Assembly (NCBI GenBank): GCA_021927905.1
Contig: BLLK01000075.1
Coordinates: 682,001-746,000 of the forward strand
Origin: Chaetoceros tenuissimus
Taxonomy: Eukaryota > Bacillariophyta > Thalassiosirophyceae > Chaetocerotales > Chaetocerotaceae
Length of the DNA: 64,000 bases
Direction: 5' to 3'
The first letter of the stretch is position 1, and every line of letters starts with the position of its first letter. The notes below the pieces were generated by a model. The model saw only the letters and a program-made list of their open reading frames with translations. It did no database searches and was not told where the DNA came from. Position numbers and translations under genes: made by a program. Below are positions 54,379-64,000 of the stretch, in pieces.

Positions 54379-55864
54379 CCAGATAGAGTCAATTAGCCTT
54401 AGAGTCCCGCGAAAACAGATTTTCGTGCAACCATTTCATTTTGAAATGAAAAAAAAACAGTGAGTTTCAAATGAGCTGCACCAACGGTGAAAACACAACT
54501 ACGTAGTTCTACACAAACATCACATAAAATCAGCCAGATGAAAAACTCAACAAATGTAAAACAAAACTCAACAATACAAATAATACAACAATCAACCTCT
54601 CACAGTATCTCTGCATCTCCGAAAGCATGCTCTGTCAGTGAGTGAACATTAAGGCAAAGGCTTCGGTCTGCGCCGGTATGGCCTCCGTGAGCATGCAATA
54701 GGATTGATTCATCCACGAATCAACAGGGGTATCAAACGCCGTGCAGATATACTGTGAACTCAGCTATGCTCATGTTACCGCCATTGTCCATCTCTGTCTC
54801 TCCTTTCTTTAGCCATTACCATGTTGCCACTTTGTTAGGAATGACAAAACGATCGAAAATGCGAGAAGAGATTTTTCATACTTTGTCATGGCTGGAGCAT
54901 TAAGAAGAAATCGAAGAGGAGAACGAATACATGGTGGAATGATTCTTCCAGAATCAATTGGGTATGTTTAATATGCCCTGTGCAAACCAAAATACTGTGG
55001 AGTGAGAGCTTGGATGAAAGTGAGCACAAATTGGGTTTGGGAATTAGGGATCAGGTCAATTTTTCCATGAGGCCAAGAATACCACTGCAAATGTAGGAAT
55101 GGATGCAATTAGACCACGGAACTCTATTGCAATGTCACTTGGTTGACTAGAATGCTGCAAAGGTGGCCAAAGGAGTGAAATGTTGAATTGCTGAAACTAT
55201 GATAGAACTATTAAGATTGGTCTTTTGAAGATTTTTATGTTGATGCAGTCGCTTGGTTGATGGGTAAGAAAAAAGATAGCCATATAATTGAAAGTGCTAG
55301 TAACTTAAAAGAAAGCAAGTCAGGGCAAGGAATGAGATGAATAATATTCCTTGTCCTTCTTTTATTTAATTTCTAGTCATACGTGAAGGCGGGATTTGCT
55401 GCGCCGATGTGTGTCTATAGCAACGGAGGAAACAATACAAGATACTTTCTTTGAGACGGAAAGAAATTTGAAAACAGAAGGATTCCTCATCGAAGAATCA
55501 TGGAAAGATTACTACGAAGAAAAGCATGATATTGAGGACTTGTTTCAATACTAGCATCAGTTCTACAAAGAGGATTCATCAGAGACACTGAATATCGTTT
55601 TCGGTAGCATTCGATATATATTTTCTCCTAGTGAAGCAAATGATACCTTTTCCTTCTGCTATGTTGACATCCATGTAGAATACAAGTATCACATAGACTT
55701 TCTCTTAGTTCGTTAATTTTAGATACTCCAGCACCAGTTCCTCTTCAACGTTGGATATTAACCATATCGACCTCCTTGGCACACTCCTCATCAAAGTACA
55801 TAAACAATCGAGATATCTCCCATCTCTGTATTTGCCAGCTGTTCATACTTCTAGTATAAGTATT
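54379..55864. other. Gene-poor region with a decayed dispersed element
   Basis: No intact gene. About 54440-55357 shares patches with 14440-15489: a tgaaaaa-rich start, caacaatcaac, gcaatg-cacttg-tt followed by gaa-ctgcaaa, and the final hairpin with arm agggcaaggaat. The two are best read as old copies of one element. The stretch 55400-55860 is unassigned; a short open frame near 55440-55550 (KDYYEEKHDIEDLFQY) may be a gene remnant. Confidence 0.45.
55322..55357. repeat. Hairpin, second copy
   Basis: The left arm agggcaaggaat and right arm attccttgtcct pair at 11 of 12 positions (12 of 12 if G-U is allowed). The left arm is the same as in the hairpin at 15444-15489. Confidence 0.6.
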
Positions 55865-56625
55865 CGAACTGAAAAATATTTGCAGCAATGATAAGCGATG
55901 GAAATGGAATGCAGAGCAGTAGCCTCAGTCATGTTTACAACATGTCTTTCCAAACCATACTCTATAAGTTTGAGGTTCGTGTTTGCTTATAAATCGCCTG
56001 ATGGAAATATTGATAATCATCGAAAATAAAAGGTCGATCAGTCGCCTTTTGAAGCCATTCGCCATTGTCTCTTGTTTGGAATGCACTCATGGAGAGACTA
56101 TGTAATTGATGCAATTGAAACTCGGATGACAAAGGACCATATCGTATTTTGTATAGATTTCGAACTAGACAATCTCATCTTTGGCCATTGCAGCGGCTTG
56201 TATACTGGTCTCATGCAAACCATGTTCTGGATTCCTTGAGCCTCTTGTGGATATATTCTATAGTGTCAATGTGTGCGAGTTGATCATCTTGAATCTCCGT
56301 AAACAATCAATGTGTATTCGTGGTGCTTTGCATGATCTCGTATATATTCAAATAGCTTCCATTTCTCATAGGCTGATATATGCTTCTAAGGTCCCTCATT
56401 TGATAGAAATCTGAATTGAAGCTTTGGAACTTTTTGAACTCCGTTCGCAGATCTCAAACAGTTCAATTAGCATCGATTTTGAAGATTATGGATCAGCTTT
56501 ACTCCAAAAAGTTTTAGAGGAAAACCTCTACAATGAAGCGGAAATGCAACCTTTTGTGCTCAAATTGTTCCCAGCATCGAATGATTTCTTGGATAGAAAT
56601 GTCCTTAGTCATATCAAGAACTAAC
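55865..56625 (+). pseudogene. Decayed gene, copy A (possible BTB-type)
   Basis: Short open pieces in several frames, interrupted by stops, match the copy at 57495-58400 at DNA level: ttttgtatagatttcgaact, gcagcggcttgtat, ttccttgagcctcttgt, caatcaatgtgtattc and catgatctcgtatatattca. Conserved peptide-like pieces (PFEAIRHCLL..HSW) resemble the middle of BTB/POZ proteins, but this is weak. The two copies lie about 1.7 kb apart, so the gene was duplicated in tandem before or after decay. Confidence 0.5.
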
Positions 56626-57494
56626 TTTGCAATTACACCCGTCTATTTAGTGCAAGGCATACACCATTTCATGTTGGCTTGTTCTTCCCCTTAATTTAAC
56701 AAGTTGCTTGATCACAGCAAATGGTGCACGATACCGAAGAGCAAAGATGTGACGATCTTCTTCTTCTTCTTCAAGAACGTGTTTATTTTTCTTTTGGTTT
56801 CTTAATCTCCTTGACTGCATGCTTCTTACATGGCTTCACTATTTTTTTTTCAACCCAGTCCCATTCGATGTCTTCTACAATTTCCGATTACCCCAGTGAT
56901 ATGTCTGCTTCCACCACTGCTATATCATTGTGTATATCGTTCTCTAGTTCTTTATTTTGAGGAGCAGCGGTAGTGGTGCCACGACCTCGTCGACGTCGTT
57001 GCTCGTCGATTCTAGTTGCATTGCTTCTTGAAGACGAATCATCGATGAGATCTCTAGAGTCCAGTTTTCTCCCTTCTTTCAGATTGTACTTTAGCAGATT
57101 GGGCTGAAGCCTACTAGCTAAATCTATTCAAAAAGAAAATGTGATAACGAACATACGTCGTCGAAGGGAAGGATTGATTTTGGTTGTTGTGTGTGATGGG
57201 AACAAAAGAGATGGATCTTTCATTTATCCGTCACGTATCTGCTCATTTTATCTATATACTTTCTATCTATCTTGATGAAAACAGTAAATGATTAGACTTT
57301 GGGATGAATAATCCGCCAGTGCAGCAAACTCTTCTCCTCCAACATTAGATCGTTCATCAAAGGATCACCAGAAGCATTCAGCAGTTCTGATAAAGTAGTT
57401 CCCAAAGAGAATTTCTATCTTTTGGTGAAAAGAGACGCCGTTTCAGTGAGGAACAAAGAAAAAATGAGATTTATGCAATATTTGAGCAATTCAA
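56626..57494. other. Unassigned region between the decayed copies
   Basis: About 870 bases with no supported gene. The stretch 56960-57010 has a cgacctcgtcgacgtcgttg-like simple segment. On the minus strand short charged pieces can be read around 56900-57180, possibly another remnant. Confidence 0.3.
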
Positions 57495-58400
57495 GTCTTC
57501 TTGAAGGAGAATGAAATGTGGGATGATTGTGATATAATCTTCAGCTTGTTTCTTCGTCTCCAAAGGTCTCCTGATCATACAGCAAGGCTTCAAATTTCCA
57601 AGGTTTATGTTGTGCAGAGCCCTTTCTTCTCTAATCTATTTCGTATGATCTTGACCCGCCAAAACCATTTCTTGAATCAAACGTGGAGTTGTACAAAGCC
57701 CATTGATCGCCAATATATTGTATTCGATCTTTACTCGCCATTTCCATAAAGGGTCAATCAGTAACCTTTTGAAGCCTTTCGCCATTGTATTTTTGGAATA
57801 CACTCATGGATAGTCTGTGTAATAGATGTGATTGAAACACTCTCAGATGACAAAAAGACCTTACTGCATTTTGTATAGATTTCGAACTCGACAAGGCCAT
57901 CTTTTGCCACTGCAGCGGCTTGTATTTGTCACTATGTTTTCCATTATGCCGAGCATGGTTCCTTGAGCCTCTTGTAGATATATCCTATAGTGTCAAAGTG
58001 TGCGATTTGATCATCTCCGTCAACAATCAATGTGTATTCATACGGCTATGCATGATCTCGTATATATTCAAAAAGCTCCCATTTCCCATATCACGCTGAT
58101 CAATGCTTCTCAGGTTCCTCATTGGATAGAAAATGAATTGTGGCTTCGGATCTTTTTCAAATGCATCTTTCTGAGACTTTGTCAACAAACTGTAGTCTTC
58201 AATATATGTATATTCTCAAATCCAATAACTTGTGCTGAAATAGATTCAATACATATCTTCAATACGTGCGTATCATACCAAGCTAGCTTAACAAGAATGC
58301 ATGTTGTTTCCTCTGTTACATTGGACGGTTTACATATCTCGATTACTTTTTATGATACGAGTTCCTTACTTGCTTGTAAATTCATAATTGAAAAGATGTC
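57495..58400 (+). pseudogene. Decayed gene, copy B (possible BTB-type)
   Basis: This copy keeps more of the 5' part. The ORF at 57501-57749 (WDDCDIIFSL, LQISKVYVVQSPFFSNLFRM) looks like the start of a BTB domain, where a similar pattern of a charged strand followed by xSPxFxxLF is typical. After 57750 the homologous stretch with copy A follows, with stops. I cannot confirm the family without a profile search. Confidence 0.5.
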
Positions 58401-58733
58401 GGTGTGAAATTCAGTATCACTAGAATAGGTAGCACAGTAGTGGTTCTTCAATGTGACTTGAAATAATGAATGAAGCAGTGTCGTCCCTTTGAAATAGCCC
58501 CTCAGATTAATATTCCCAAACCAAGTCTTGACAGAAAACATGCTTTATCAATTGTAATATACCAGAGTGTATAACATGCAGGAATACATCAAGAGCGATG
58601 AATAGAGATAGGAAATTCAGCCATACGAAAGTTGGTTTTGATGATAGTGGTTGCAAGTTGCTTCAATTCCTCGTGAGAAAATCCCACTGTTAGGTTGGTA
58701 GATTATGAGAACCCGAATTCTTCACCCGAATTC

Positions 58734-59120
58734 TGTTGGAGAATTCTTCTATGTTTTTGATCAGAACTTTACATATTTTACATAACATAATTCTTATTTT
58801 GATACGAAACAACTCTATCTTTTCAGTTTATCAATACCCAATAGCTCTAACCAAGAAAGAAATTTACGTAAGTGAATATTTGTTTGACTAGTGACAGTTT
58901 GGTGTGATTATACCTCGCATGCTGCTTCGGCCTCTGCAATGAAGGTGCACAAACTGATGACATATCAAACGAGGTCCGAATATGAAACGGATAATGGAAA
59001 GTACTTGTGTTATACAACACAGTACACCTCGGCTCACGGATGGAAAGAACCTCTCTATTTAAACCTTATGTTTATAGAGAGCCCAACCAATAGCTTAGAA
59101 CTCAGTCTGATCAACTGGAG
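58734..59120 (+). repeat. Candidate 5' long terminal repeat of the copia element
   Basis: The stretch before gag starts with tgttggagaattcttc, a common TGTTGG-type LTR start. It has a TATA-like tctatttaaacc at about 59056. The end is unclear (a CA near 59114 is possible). The partner repeat lies outside the window, so the boundaries cannot be tested here. Confidence 0.35.
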
Positions 59121-59181
59121 TTATGGTTGGGAGCTCAGCAGAAGCCTATGGAGCAAGTAACCGTGTGAGCATTCCTATGGA

Positions 59182-60900
59182 ATGAAATCAAAATATTTTG
59201 CTAATAAAATTTTCCAAATTTACCAAATAAATAGAATGGATGATATTCCAACTTTCACTGCATTTGTGCAAAATGTTCTAGGCGTAGCCGTTGTAAGAGC
59301 TCGCACTGAACTTGTTGCTTATATTCCAACATTTAGAAGATTGATGACAATCTCAGAAGAAGACATTGATAGATTCATTTCACAAGTCCATTCTTCCAAC
59401 TCTGGTCGCGCTGCTGCTCAGCGTATTGTCTATGGGCCTGCTTTGGCTGCGAATCTTAAGGCATTATCTTTCACTCTTAAAGATAGAGCAAACTGTAATG
59501 CTCTCTACGATGCTGCAGGTCTTGCTGCCTTGGATCAAGCCCAGTTAGCTCTCATGCAGAATTATCGTGACCAAGCACTACAAGATAAAGATAATGATGA
59601 TGCTGTAACTCTACCAGATATCGATGTGCCAAAGTTTACTACAGACAATTATGATGATTTTATGGCTAAATTCCTAACTGTCATCTCACGTACAAAAGGT
59701 GTATATGGCGTATCTATCGATTACATTATTCGTCAAGCTGATGGAAATTTCAATGACATTCATCCAACTCGAAAGTTGAAGATGAGAGCATGTTTGGCCA
59801 GAAGAGGTCCGAAATTCCAAGAAGACTCCAAGACTCTCTTTGGCTTGTACCTCCAGTACATTGGTACAACAGGACATGGAGCAAATCTTGTAAAACAGTT
59901 TCAACCTCGTCATCAAGGCTTTAATTTGCACTTTGCTTTTGTTAACCACTTTGCAAATGCTACACACCTTCAAAACAAAGCAGCTCAAGCTGCAACAGAC
60001 TTGACTAAACTGAATTACTCTGGAGATAAGATGCGCTTCAAAATGGAAGATTATTATAATCGTATGACACAGTGTTTCAATGACTTAGCAAATGGTGGTG
60101 CCCAGTATGCTTTGAATGATCACCAGAAGATCCAGGCTTTCTGTCAGGGATTGAAGAATACCACTGCAATCAGATACCATGTGGATGCAAAGCAGGCATG
60201 GGATGCAATTCAAGGACCAAAAGATTTCGACACCTACTACAATTTGTTCTCGTCTAAACTTCAACAATATCGTACTTTGGCGGGAGATGGATCACATACT
60301 GACAATAGACGAATTAATAATGTTGATACAGGAGGTAGAGGCAGAGGACGTGGTGGACGATTTGGAAGAGGAGGTGGCAGAGGTCGTGGTCGTGGCCGTG
60401 GTAGAGGTAGAGGCTCTTACCACAATAACAATCCTTACCACAATTCCTCAGGTCTTCCTAACTTTACTGCAGAGGCTAGGAACTACCCTCAAGAGATGTT
60501 TTCCAAGATGTCCAAAATGCAGAAGGCTGCTGTACAACAAGCGAAAATCGATAATGGATGGAAAGATGGCCGTACACCACCTGATGGCTTTACTGTAAAT
60601 GGTGACGGTTATGCCATTCCTTCCCCGAGCATTGTTGCTGCGATTCAGTCTCAAATGAATATTAGACAGTTCCAGCAGGTACAGACCCCTGGTGCTGGTA
60701 CACCACTTCCACCACCACCACCGCCTCCGCCAGCTGCTCCTCCTATTCCTGGAACCATCACTACCAATAATGCAGGTCAAGCTTTTGGCTCGTCTGCATC
60801 AAGGGGAGGAAATGGTGATGCTTCTAGTATTATTTCTACTGTCAATGGTCGGGCATACAATGGACATGTGTATGATGCGAACGGTAATAGAATCTCCTGA
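59182..60900 (+). CDS. Copia Gag with RGG tract
   Basis: A 572-residue ORF from the ATG at 59182; a second Met at 59236 (MDDIPTFTAF) may be the true start. Residues about 120-375 are the helical capsid-like region (LPDIDVPKFTTDNYDDFMAKF, KMEDYYNRMTQCFNDLANGG, QAFCQGL). Residues about 385-420 are an Arg-Gly tract in place of the usual CCHC zinc knuckle, and would bind RNA. A proline run (PPPPPPPPAAPP) follows near residue 515. It would form the particle shell around element RNA. The stop is TGA, and pol continues in the same frame directly after it. Confidence 0.8.
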   Translation: MKSKYFANKIFQIYQINRMDDIPTFTAFVQNVLGVAVVRARTELVAYIPTFRRLMTISEEDIDRFISQVHSSNSGRAAAQRIVYGPALAANLKALSFTLKDRANCNALYDAAGLAALDQAQLALMQNYRDQALQDKDNDDAVTLPDIDVPKFTTDNYDDFMAKFLTVISRTKGVYGVSIDYIIRQADGNFNDIHPTRKLKMRACLARRGPKFQEDSKTLFGLYLQYIGTTGHGANLVKQFQPRHQGFNLHFAFVNHFANATHLQNKAAQAATDLTKLNYSGDKMRFKMEDYYNRMTQCFNDLANGGAQYALNDHQKIQAFCQGLKNTTAIRYHVDAKQAWDAIQGPKDFDTYYNLFSSKLQQYRTLAGDGSHTDNRRINNVDTGGRGRGRGGRFGRGGGRGRGRGRGRGRGSYHNNNPYHNSSGLPNFTAEARNYPQEMFSKMSKMQKAAVQQAKIDNGWKDGRTPPDGFTVNGDGYAIPSPSIVAAIQSQMNIRQFQQVQTPGAGTPLPPPPPPPPAAPPIPGTITTNNAGQAFGSSASRGGNGDASSIISTVNGRAYNGHVYDANGNRIS

Positions 60901-63900
60901 ATGATATGCCAGTTGTTACTGATGACTGGCCTATTTCTCTTGTTCCATAGACTGTTTCGGGAACTATTGCTTCGTTCCACTTGTACTCCAACTCATGCAA
61001 TTAGAGCGTTCATTACAACTACCATCTCTGCAACTAGATCATCCTTTGATATTGAATCCTTTGTGCATCCTACTTTGACTGCAAATGAACATCAGCGTGG
61101 TACGAGACTTGGTATCGACTCATGGGCAGATACAAATTGTGCTGGAAAACATGCCTTTGTTGAAGAATTTGTTGTTGACAAGTTTGTTACTGCTGGTGGA
61201 TTCAGCGCTTCACTTGGAACCATTCCAGATTTACCCATTGCAAATGTGCTCTACGCTTATGATACTGATGATAGCAAGACATACATCATCGAATGCAATA
61301 ACTCAATATACCTTGGTGATAGGATGGATGACTCTTTGATGAATCCGATACAGGCGGAAGAGTCTGATGTAAGGGTTGATACGAGACCTAAGCGATATTA
61401 CTCTGATCCACATGCACAAACCATAAGTTTTCCCTGTGGTACCGTGATTCCTGTAGAATATGATGGGGCATTGCCGTTCATTCCTATTCGTCGTCCTACT
61501 GCTGATGAAATTCATATCTGTCCAAGACTTGTCATGTCAGCTAAGTTTCCTTGGGATCCTAGTATTCCTGGTGGTAACTTCTCTCAGCCAAGATCTGTAT
61601 TCTCTACTTCTTCAAGCATCCTTGATTCAGTGCAAGATGATCCAGTTGGATCTTCTCTCATGTCACTGCATCTGCTATCTGCTGTGCAATCAACTTCTAT
61701 ACTCCATCTACATGAGGATACCTTTAAGTCATTACAAGCGATGAATTCGTATAAGAGCAAAGAAAGTATCAGTCCTGAGGAGTTGGCACGGTTGCTCAAG
61801 ATCGGCTTGAAGACTGCCCAGAGAACTTTGCAGGCAACCACTTCGAAATTCATTAGAACTACTGGTGCTCTCTCTCGGCGTTTCAAGACTGACAAGGCTC
61901 AGCTCCGATATAAACAATTGTCTAGAATCTTCGGCAAGTTTTATTGTGACTATCTCAAGGTCAATGCTACTTCGATTCGTGGATACAAAGGAGGAGTCAT
62001 CTATACTAATGGACTTGGTTTCTATAAGTTTCTTCCATGTGAAAATGAGACTTCTGAAACTACTGGTAGGACTCTTAGGTGCTTCCTGCACGTTGTAGGT
62101 CTGCCGTATAGTTTGCACTCTGATAACCATGGTAACTTCAAGGATGGACTCTTCAAGAGATTGATGAGGAAATTCGGAGTTTACCAGACCTTCACTGAGC
62201 CACACTCGCCATGGCAGAATAGGGCTGAGCCAGCCATTGGTGAGGTCAAGAAATACGCTAGAAAGATTATGATGAGTACTGATACACCTATTCGCCTTTG
62301 GTGCTTTTGTTATGAGTATACTGCTGACCTCTTATCACTTCTGGCAACCGCACGGTTCGATCTCCAGGGGAGAACGCCGTACGAAATGATTATGCACTAC
62401 ACTCCGGATATCTCAGAATATGTATCATTTGGTTGGTTTCAGTGGTGTTACTACTTTGATGAGGACTCCAAAAGTAAGAAGATCTGCCGTTGGTTGGGTC
62501 CTGCTCATGAGGTAGGACAGTCTTTCTGTCACTGGATACTCCTAAGCAACGGAAATTTTATAGCTCGATCATCTGTCATTCCTATACCGGATCACGAGCT
62601 AGAGTCCGATGAATTAAAGCGCCGTACCAAGATCTTCATGGATTGTATACATGAGAAAATTGGAAATACAAAGGTACCAATCTATAACAATATCTACCCT
62701 CAGCGTGTTTACTATGATGCTTTTGACGACCCTGTCGAGGATGATGAGAGTCAATTACCATATGGCGAAGAACTGCATGAAGCTAAGCTTGAAGATGTCA
62801 ATGATAGATATCTCGAGGCACTTGACAATTACATTAATTCTGAGGTCATCATGCCTGACAAGGATGGTACTGCTGTACTTACCAAAGTGAAAGGTCGTAA
62901 GCGTGATGCTACAGGTAACCCTGTAGGAGAGGCAAATGAGAATCCTATTCTTGATACCAGAGTCTATGAACTAGAATTTCCAGATGGCAGGATTGAGGAA
63001 TATGCAGTCAATATGATTGCAGAGAACCTATTTGAGCAAGCTGACGAGGACGGCTGGGACAGTGGTATCATTGAGGAATTTCTAGACATTCGCAAGGACG
63101 ATTCTGTAGCTGTACCCAAAGAACAAGGCACGTACTTTAACAGTGCTGGAGTTGAGAGGAACGTTGTAACAACCAAAGGATGGGAAGTCCAAGTCAAATG
63201 GAGAGACAAGTCTACGAGCTGGATTTCACTTAAAGACGCAAAGGAAGGTGATCCACTAGGTCTAGCTGAATTGGCTGTAGCATTGAAAGTACAAGATGAG
63301 CCTGCCTTTAAGTGGTGGACCAATCATGCCTTGAGACAACGAGCCCGACTGATCTCAAGATTGAAATCAAATGTTATTAGAAAAGGCAAGACTAAGTTTG
63401 GGATACAGGTTCCTGGTACATGGAAGGAAGCTGTCAAGATTGATGAAGCAAATAATAATACGCTTTGGCAGGACGCCATCAATAAAGAAATGGTCAATGC
63501 TAAATGTGCTTTCAAGTTATTGGCTCGAGGAGATAGACCGCCGCCTGGGTACAATGAGATACTGTGCCACTTGGTATTCGATGTCAAGCTGGATATGACT
63601 CGAAAAGCAAGATATGTTGCTGGAGGACACTTAACTAACGTTCCCGCAAATATGACCTATTCTAGTGTTGTCTCAAGAGATACAGTCCGAATCGGATTCC
63701 TTGTGGCTGCTCTTAATGACCTTGATATATTAGCTGGTGACATCCAGAATGCTTTTCTTTCTGCTCCTACCGAAGAGAAAATATTCTTCTATGCAGGAGA
63801 TGAATGGGGTGCTGACAAGGACCGTGTAGTCGTTGTAGTCCGTGCTCTATATGGTCTCAAATCTAGTGCTTTACAATTTCGTAATCATCTTGCTGCAACA

Positions 63901-64000
63901 CTTGGTAACAAGCTTGGTTTCAAGTCCTGTCTTGCTGATCCTGATCTATGGTACAAAGCATGCATCGATTCCGATGGAAATGAGTATTACTCATACATTC
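60901..64000 (+). CDS. Copia Pol polyprotein (partial): protease, integrase, reverse transcriptase
   Basis: The frame is open from the ATG at 60901 to the last base, with no stop (at least 1033 codons). Protease: IDSWADTNCAGKHA near residue 72. Integrase: catalytic Asp in FYCDYLK (61948-61950), Asp in LHSDNHGNF (62122-62124) and Glu in NRAEPAIGEVKK (62227-62229). The HHCC zinc finger is not obvious. Reverse transcriptase begins near 63400, with GDIQNAFLSAP as motif A (Asp 63739-63741) and VRALYGLKSSALQFRNHL. The polymerase FVDD-type motif and RNase H are beyond the window. It is in the same frame as gag with one TGA between. Confidence 0.85.
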   Translation, partial: MICQLLLMTGLFLLFHRLFRELLLRSTCTPTHAIRAFITTTISATRSSFDIESFVHPTLTANEHQRGTRLGIDSWADTNCAGKHAFVEEFVVDKFVTAGGFSASLGTIPDLPIANVLYAYDTDDSKTYIIECNNSIYLGDRMDDSLMNPIQAEESDVRVDTRPKRYYSDPHAQTISFPCGTVIPVEYDGALPFIPIRRPTADEIHICPRLVMSAKFPWDPSIPGGNFSQPRSVFSTSSSILDSVQDDPVGSSLMSLHLLSAVQSTSILHLHEDTFKSLQAMNSYKSKESISPEELARLLKIGLKTAQRTLQATTSKFIRTTGALSRRFKTDKAQLRYKQLSRIFGKFYCDYLKVNATSIRGYKGGVIYTNGLGFYKFLPCENETSETTGRTLRCFLHVVGLPYSLHSDNHGNFKDGLFKRLMRKFGVYQTFTEPHSPWQNRAEPAIGEVKKYARKIMMSTDTPIRLWCFCYEYTADLLSLLATARFDLQGRTPYEMIMHYTPDISEYVSFGWFQWCYYFDEDSKSKKICRWLGPAHEVGQSFCHWILLSNGNFIARSSVIPIPDHELESDELKRRTKIFMDCIHEKIGNTKVPIYNNIYPQRVYYDAFDDPVEDDESQLPYGEELHEAKLEDVNDRYLEALDNYINSEVIMPDKDGTAVLTKVKGRKRDATGNPVGEANENPILDTRVYELEFPDGRIEEYAVNMIAENLFEQADEDGWDSGIIEEFLDIRKDDSVAVPKEQGTYFNSAGVERNVVTTKGWEVQVKWRDKSTSWISLKDAKEGDPLGLAELAVALKVQDEPAFKWWTNHALRQRARLISRLKSNVIRKGKTKFGIQVPGTWKEAVKIDEANNNTLWQDAINKEMVNAKCAFKLLARGDRPPPGYNEILCHLVFDVKLDMTRKARYVAGGHLTNVPANMTYSSVVSRDTVRIGFLVAALNDLDILAGDIQNAFLSAPTEEKIFFYAGDEWGADKDRVVVVVRALYGLKSSALQFRNHLAATLGNKLGFKSCLADPDLWYKACIDSDGNEYYSYI

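Larger units (their letters stand above)
58734..64000 (+). mobile_element. Ty1/copia LTR retrotransposon (runs off the window)
   Basis: A gag ORF (59182-60900) is followed by an uninterrupted pol frame to the window end. The order protease, integrase, reverse transcriptase is that of the copia superfamily. The DSWAD protease motif (61117-61131) is like the DSxAD form of diatom CoDi elements. The integrity of both frames suggests a recent insertion. RNase H and the 3' LTR are outside the window. Confidence 0.85.

Noticed and set aside
58891-59160. An 89-residue ORF before gag
   Set aside because: It lies in the leader or LTR of the copia element and has no recognised domain.
1-64000. tRNA and rRNA genes
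   Set aside because: I looked for cloverleaf-like segments with B-box sequence and for rRNA landmarks and found none I could support; a tRNA scan would be decisive.

Overview
This window looks like nuclear DNA of a diatom, possibly a low-GC centric such as Chaetoceros. The evidence is AT-rich sequence, many short GT-AG introns (roughly 60-100 bp), multi-copy genes made of Helicase-associated (HA) domain repeats, BspA-type leucine-rich repeat proteins, PTM/DIR17-type Tudor plus PHD proteins, and a Ty1/copia element with a DSxAD protease motif. The genus is a guess; the eukaryotic algal origin is firm. No tRNA, rRNA or CRISPR was recognised.

Layout. Positions 1-5 kb hold a tandemly duplicated pair of divergent genes, a diatom-type hypothetical and a leucine-rich repeat gene; one LRR copy is frameshifted. 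Positions 5.2-24.4 kb hold the most interesting block. It contains a 9-exon HECT ubiquitin ligase with an RGG-rich N-terminus (-), a small protein with a dsRNA-binding-domain-like segment (-), a 9-exon RNA-dependent RNA polymerase with an AP2-like N-terminus (+), a 1.8-kb repeat-bearing gap, a 10-exon DNMT3-like DNA methyltransferase (-) and a 20-exon Argonaute/Piwi protein (+). dsRBD/RdRP and DNMT3/Argonaute are both head-to-head pairs sharing short intergenic promoters. Spliced gene models worked out by hand keep reading frame throughout all of these genes.

Positions 25.5-41.7 kb are an array of four HA-repeat genes with 7, 13, 7 and 6 repeats. The third has a 1-base deletion near its 3' end. 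The fourth is split by a 5.56-kb non-LTR retrotransposon flanked by a perfect 17-bp target duplication. Positions 42-54.3 kb carry an ankyrin-like/RING protein, two PHD/extended-PHD/Tudor paralogues, an EF-hand protein, a MYND-finger protein and a large basic protein with a PWWP-like segment. Positions 54.4-58.4 kb are gene-poor, with a diverged copy of the repeat from the 14-15 kb gap and two decayed copies of one gene. From about 58.7 kb to the window end is a Ty1/copia retrotransposon whose gag and pol lie in one frame separated by a single TGA.

How the genes may work together (inference). RdRP would make dsRNA, the dsRBD protein could bind it, Argonaute would carry small RNAs and DNMT3 would methylate matching DNA. 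The Argonaute seems to have lost two of four slicer residues, which suits a guide-only role. This resembles a compact RNA-directed DNA methylation locus. No Dicer is visible in the window.
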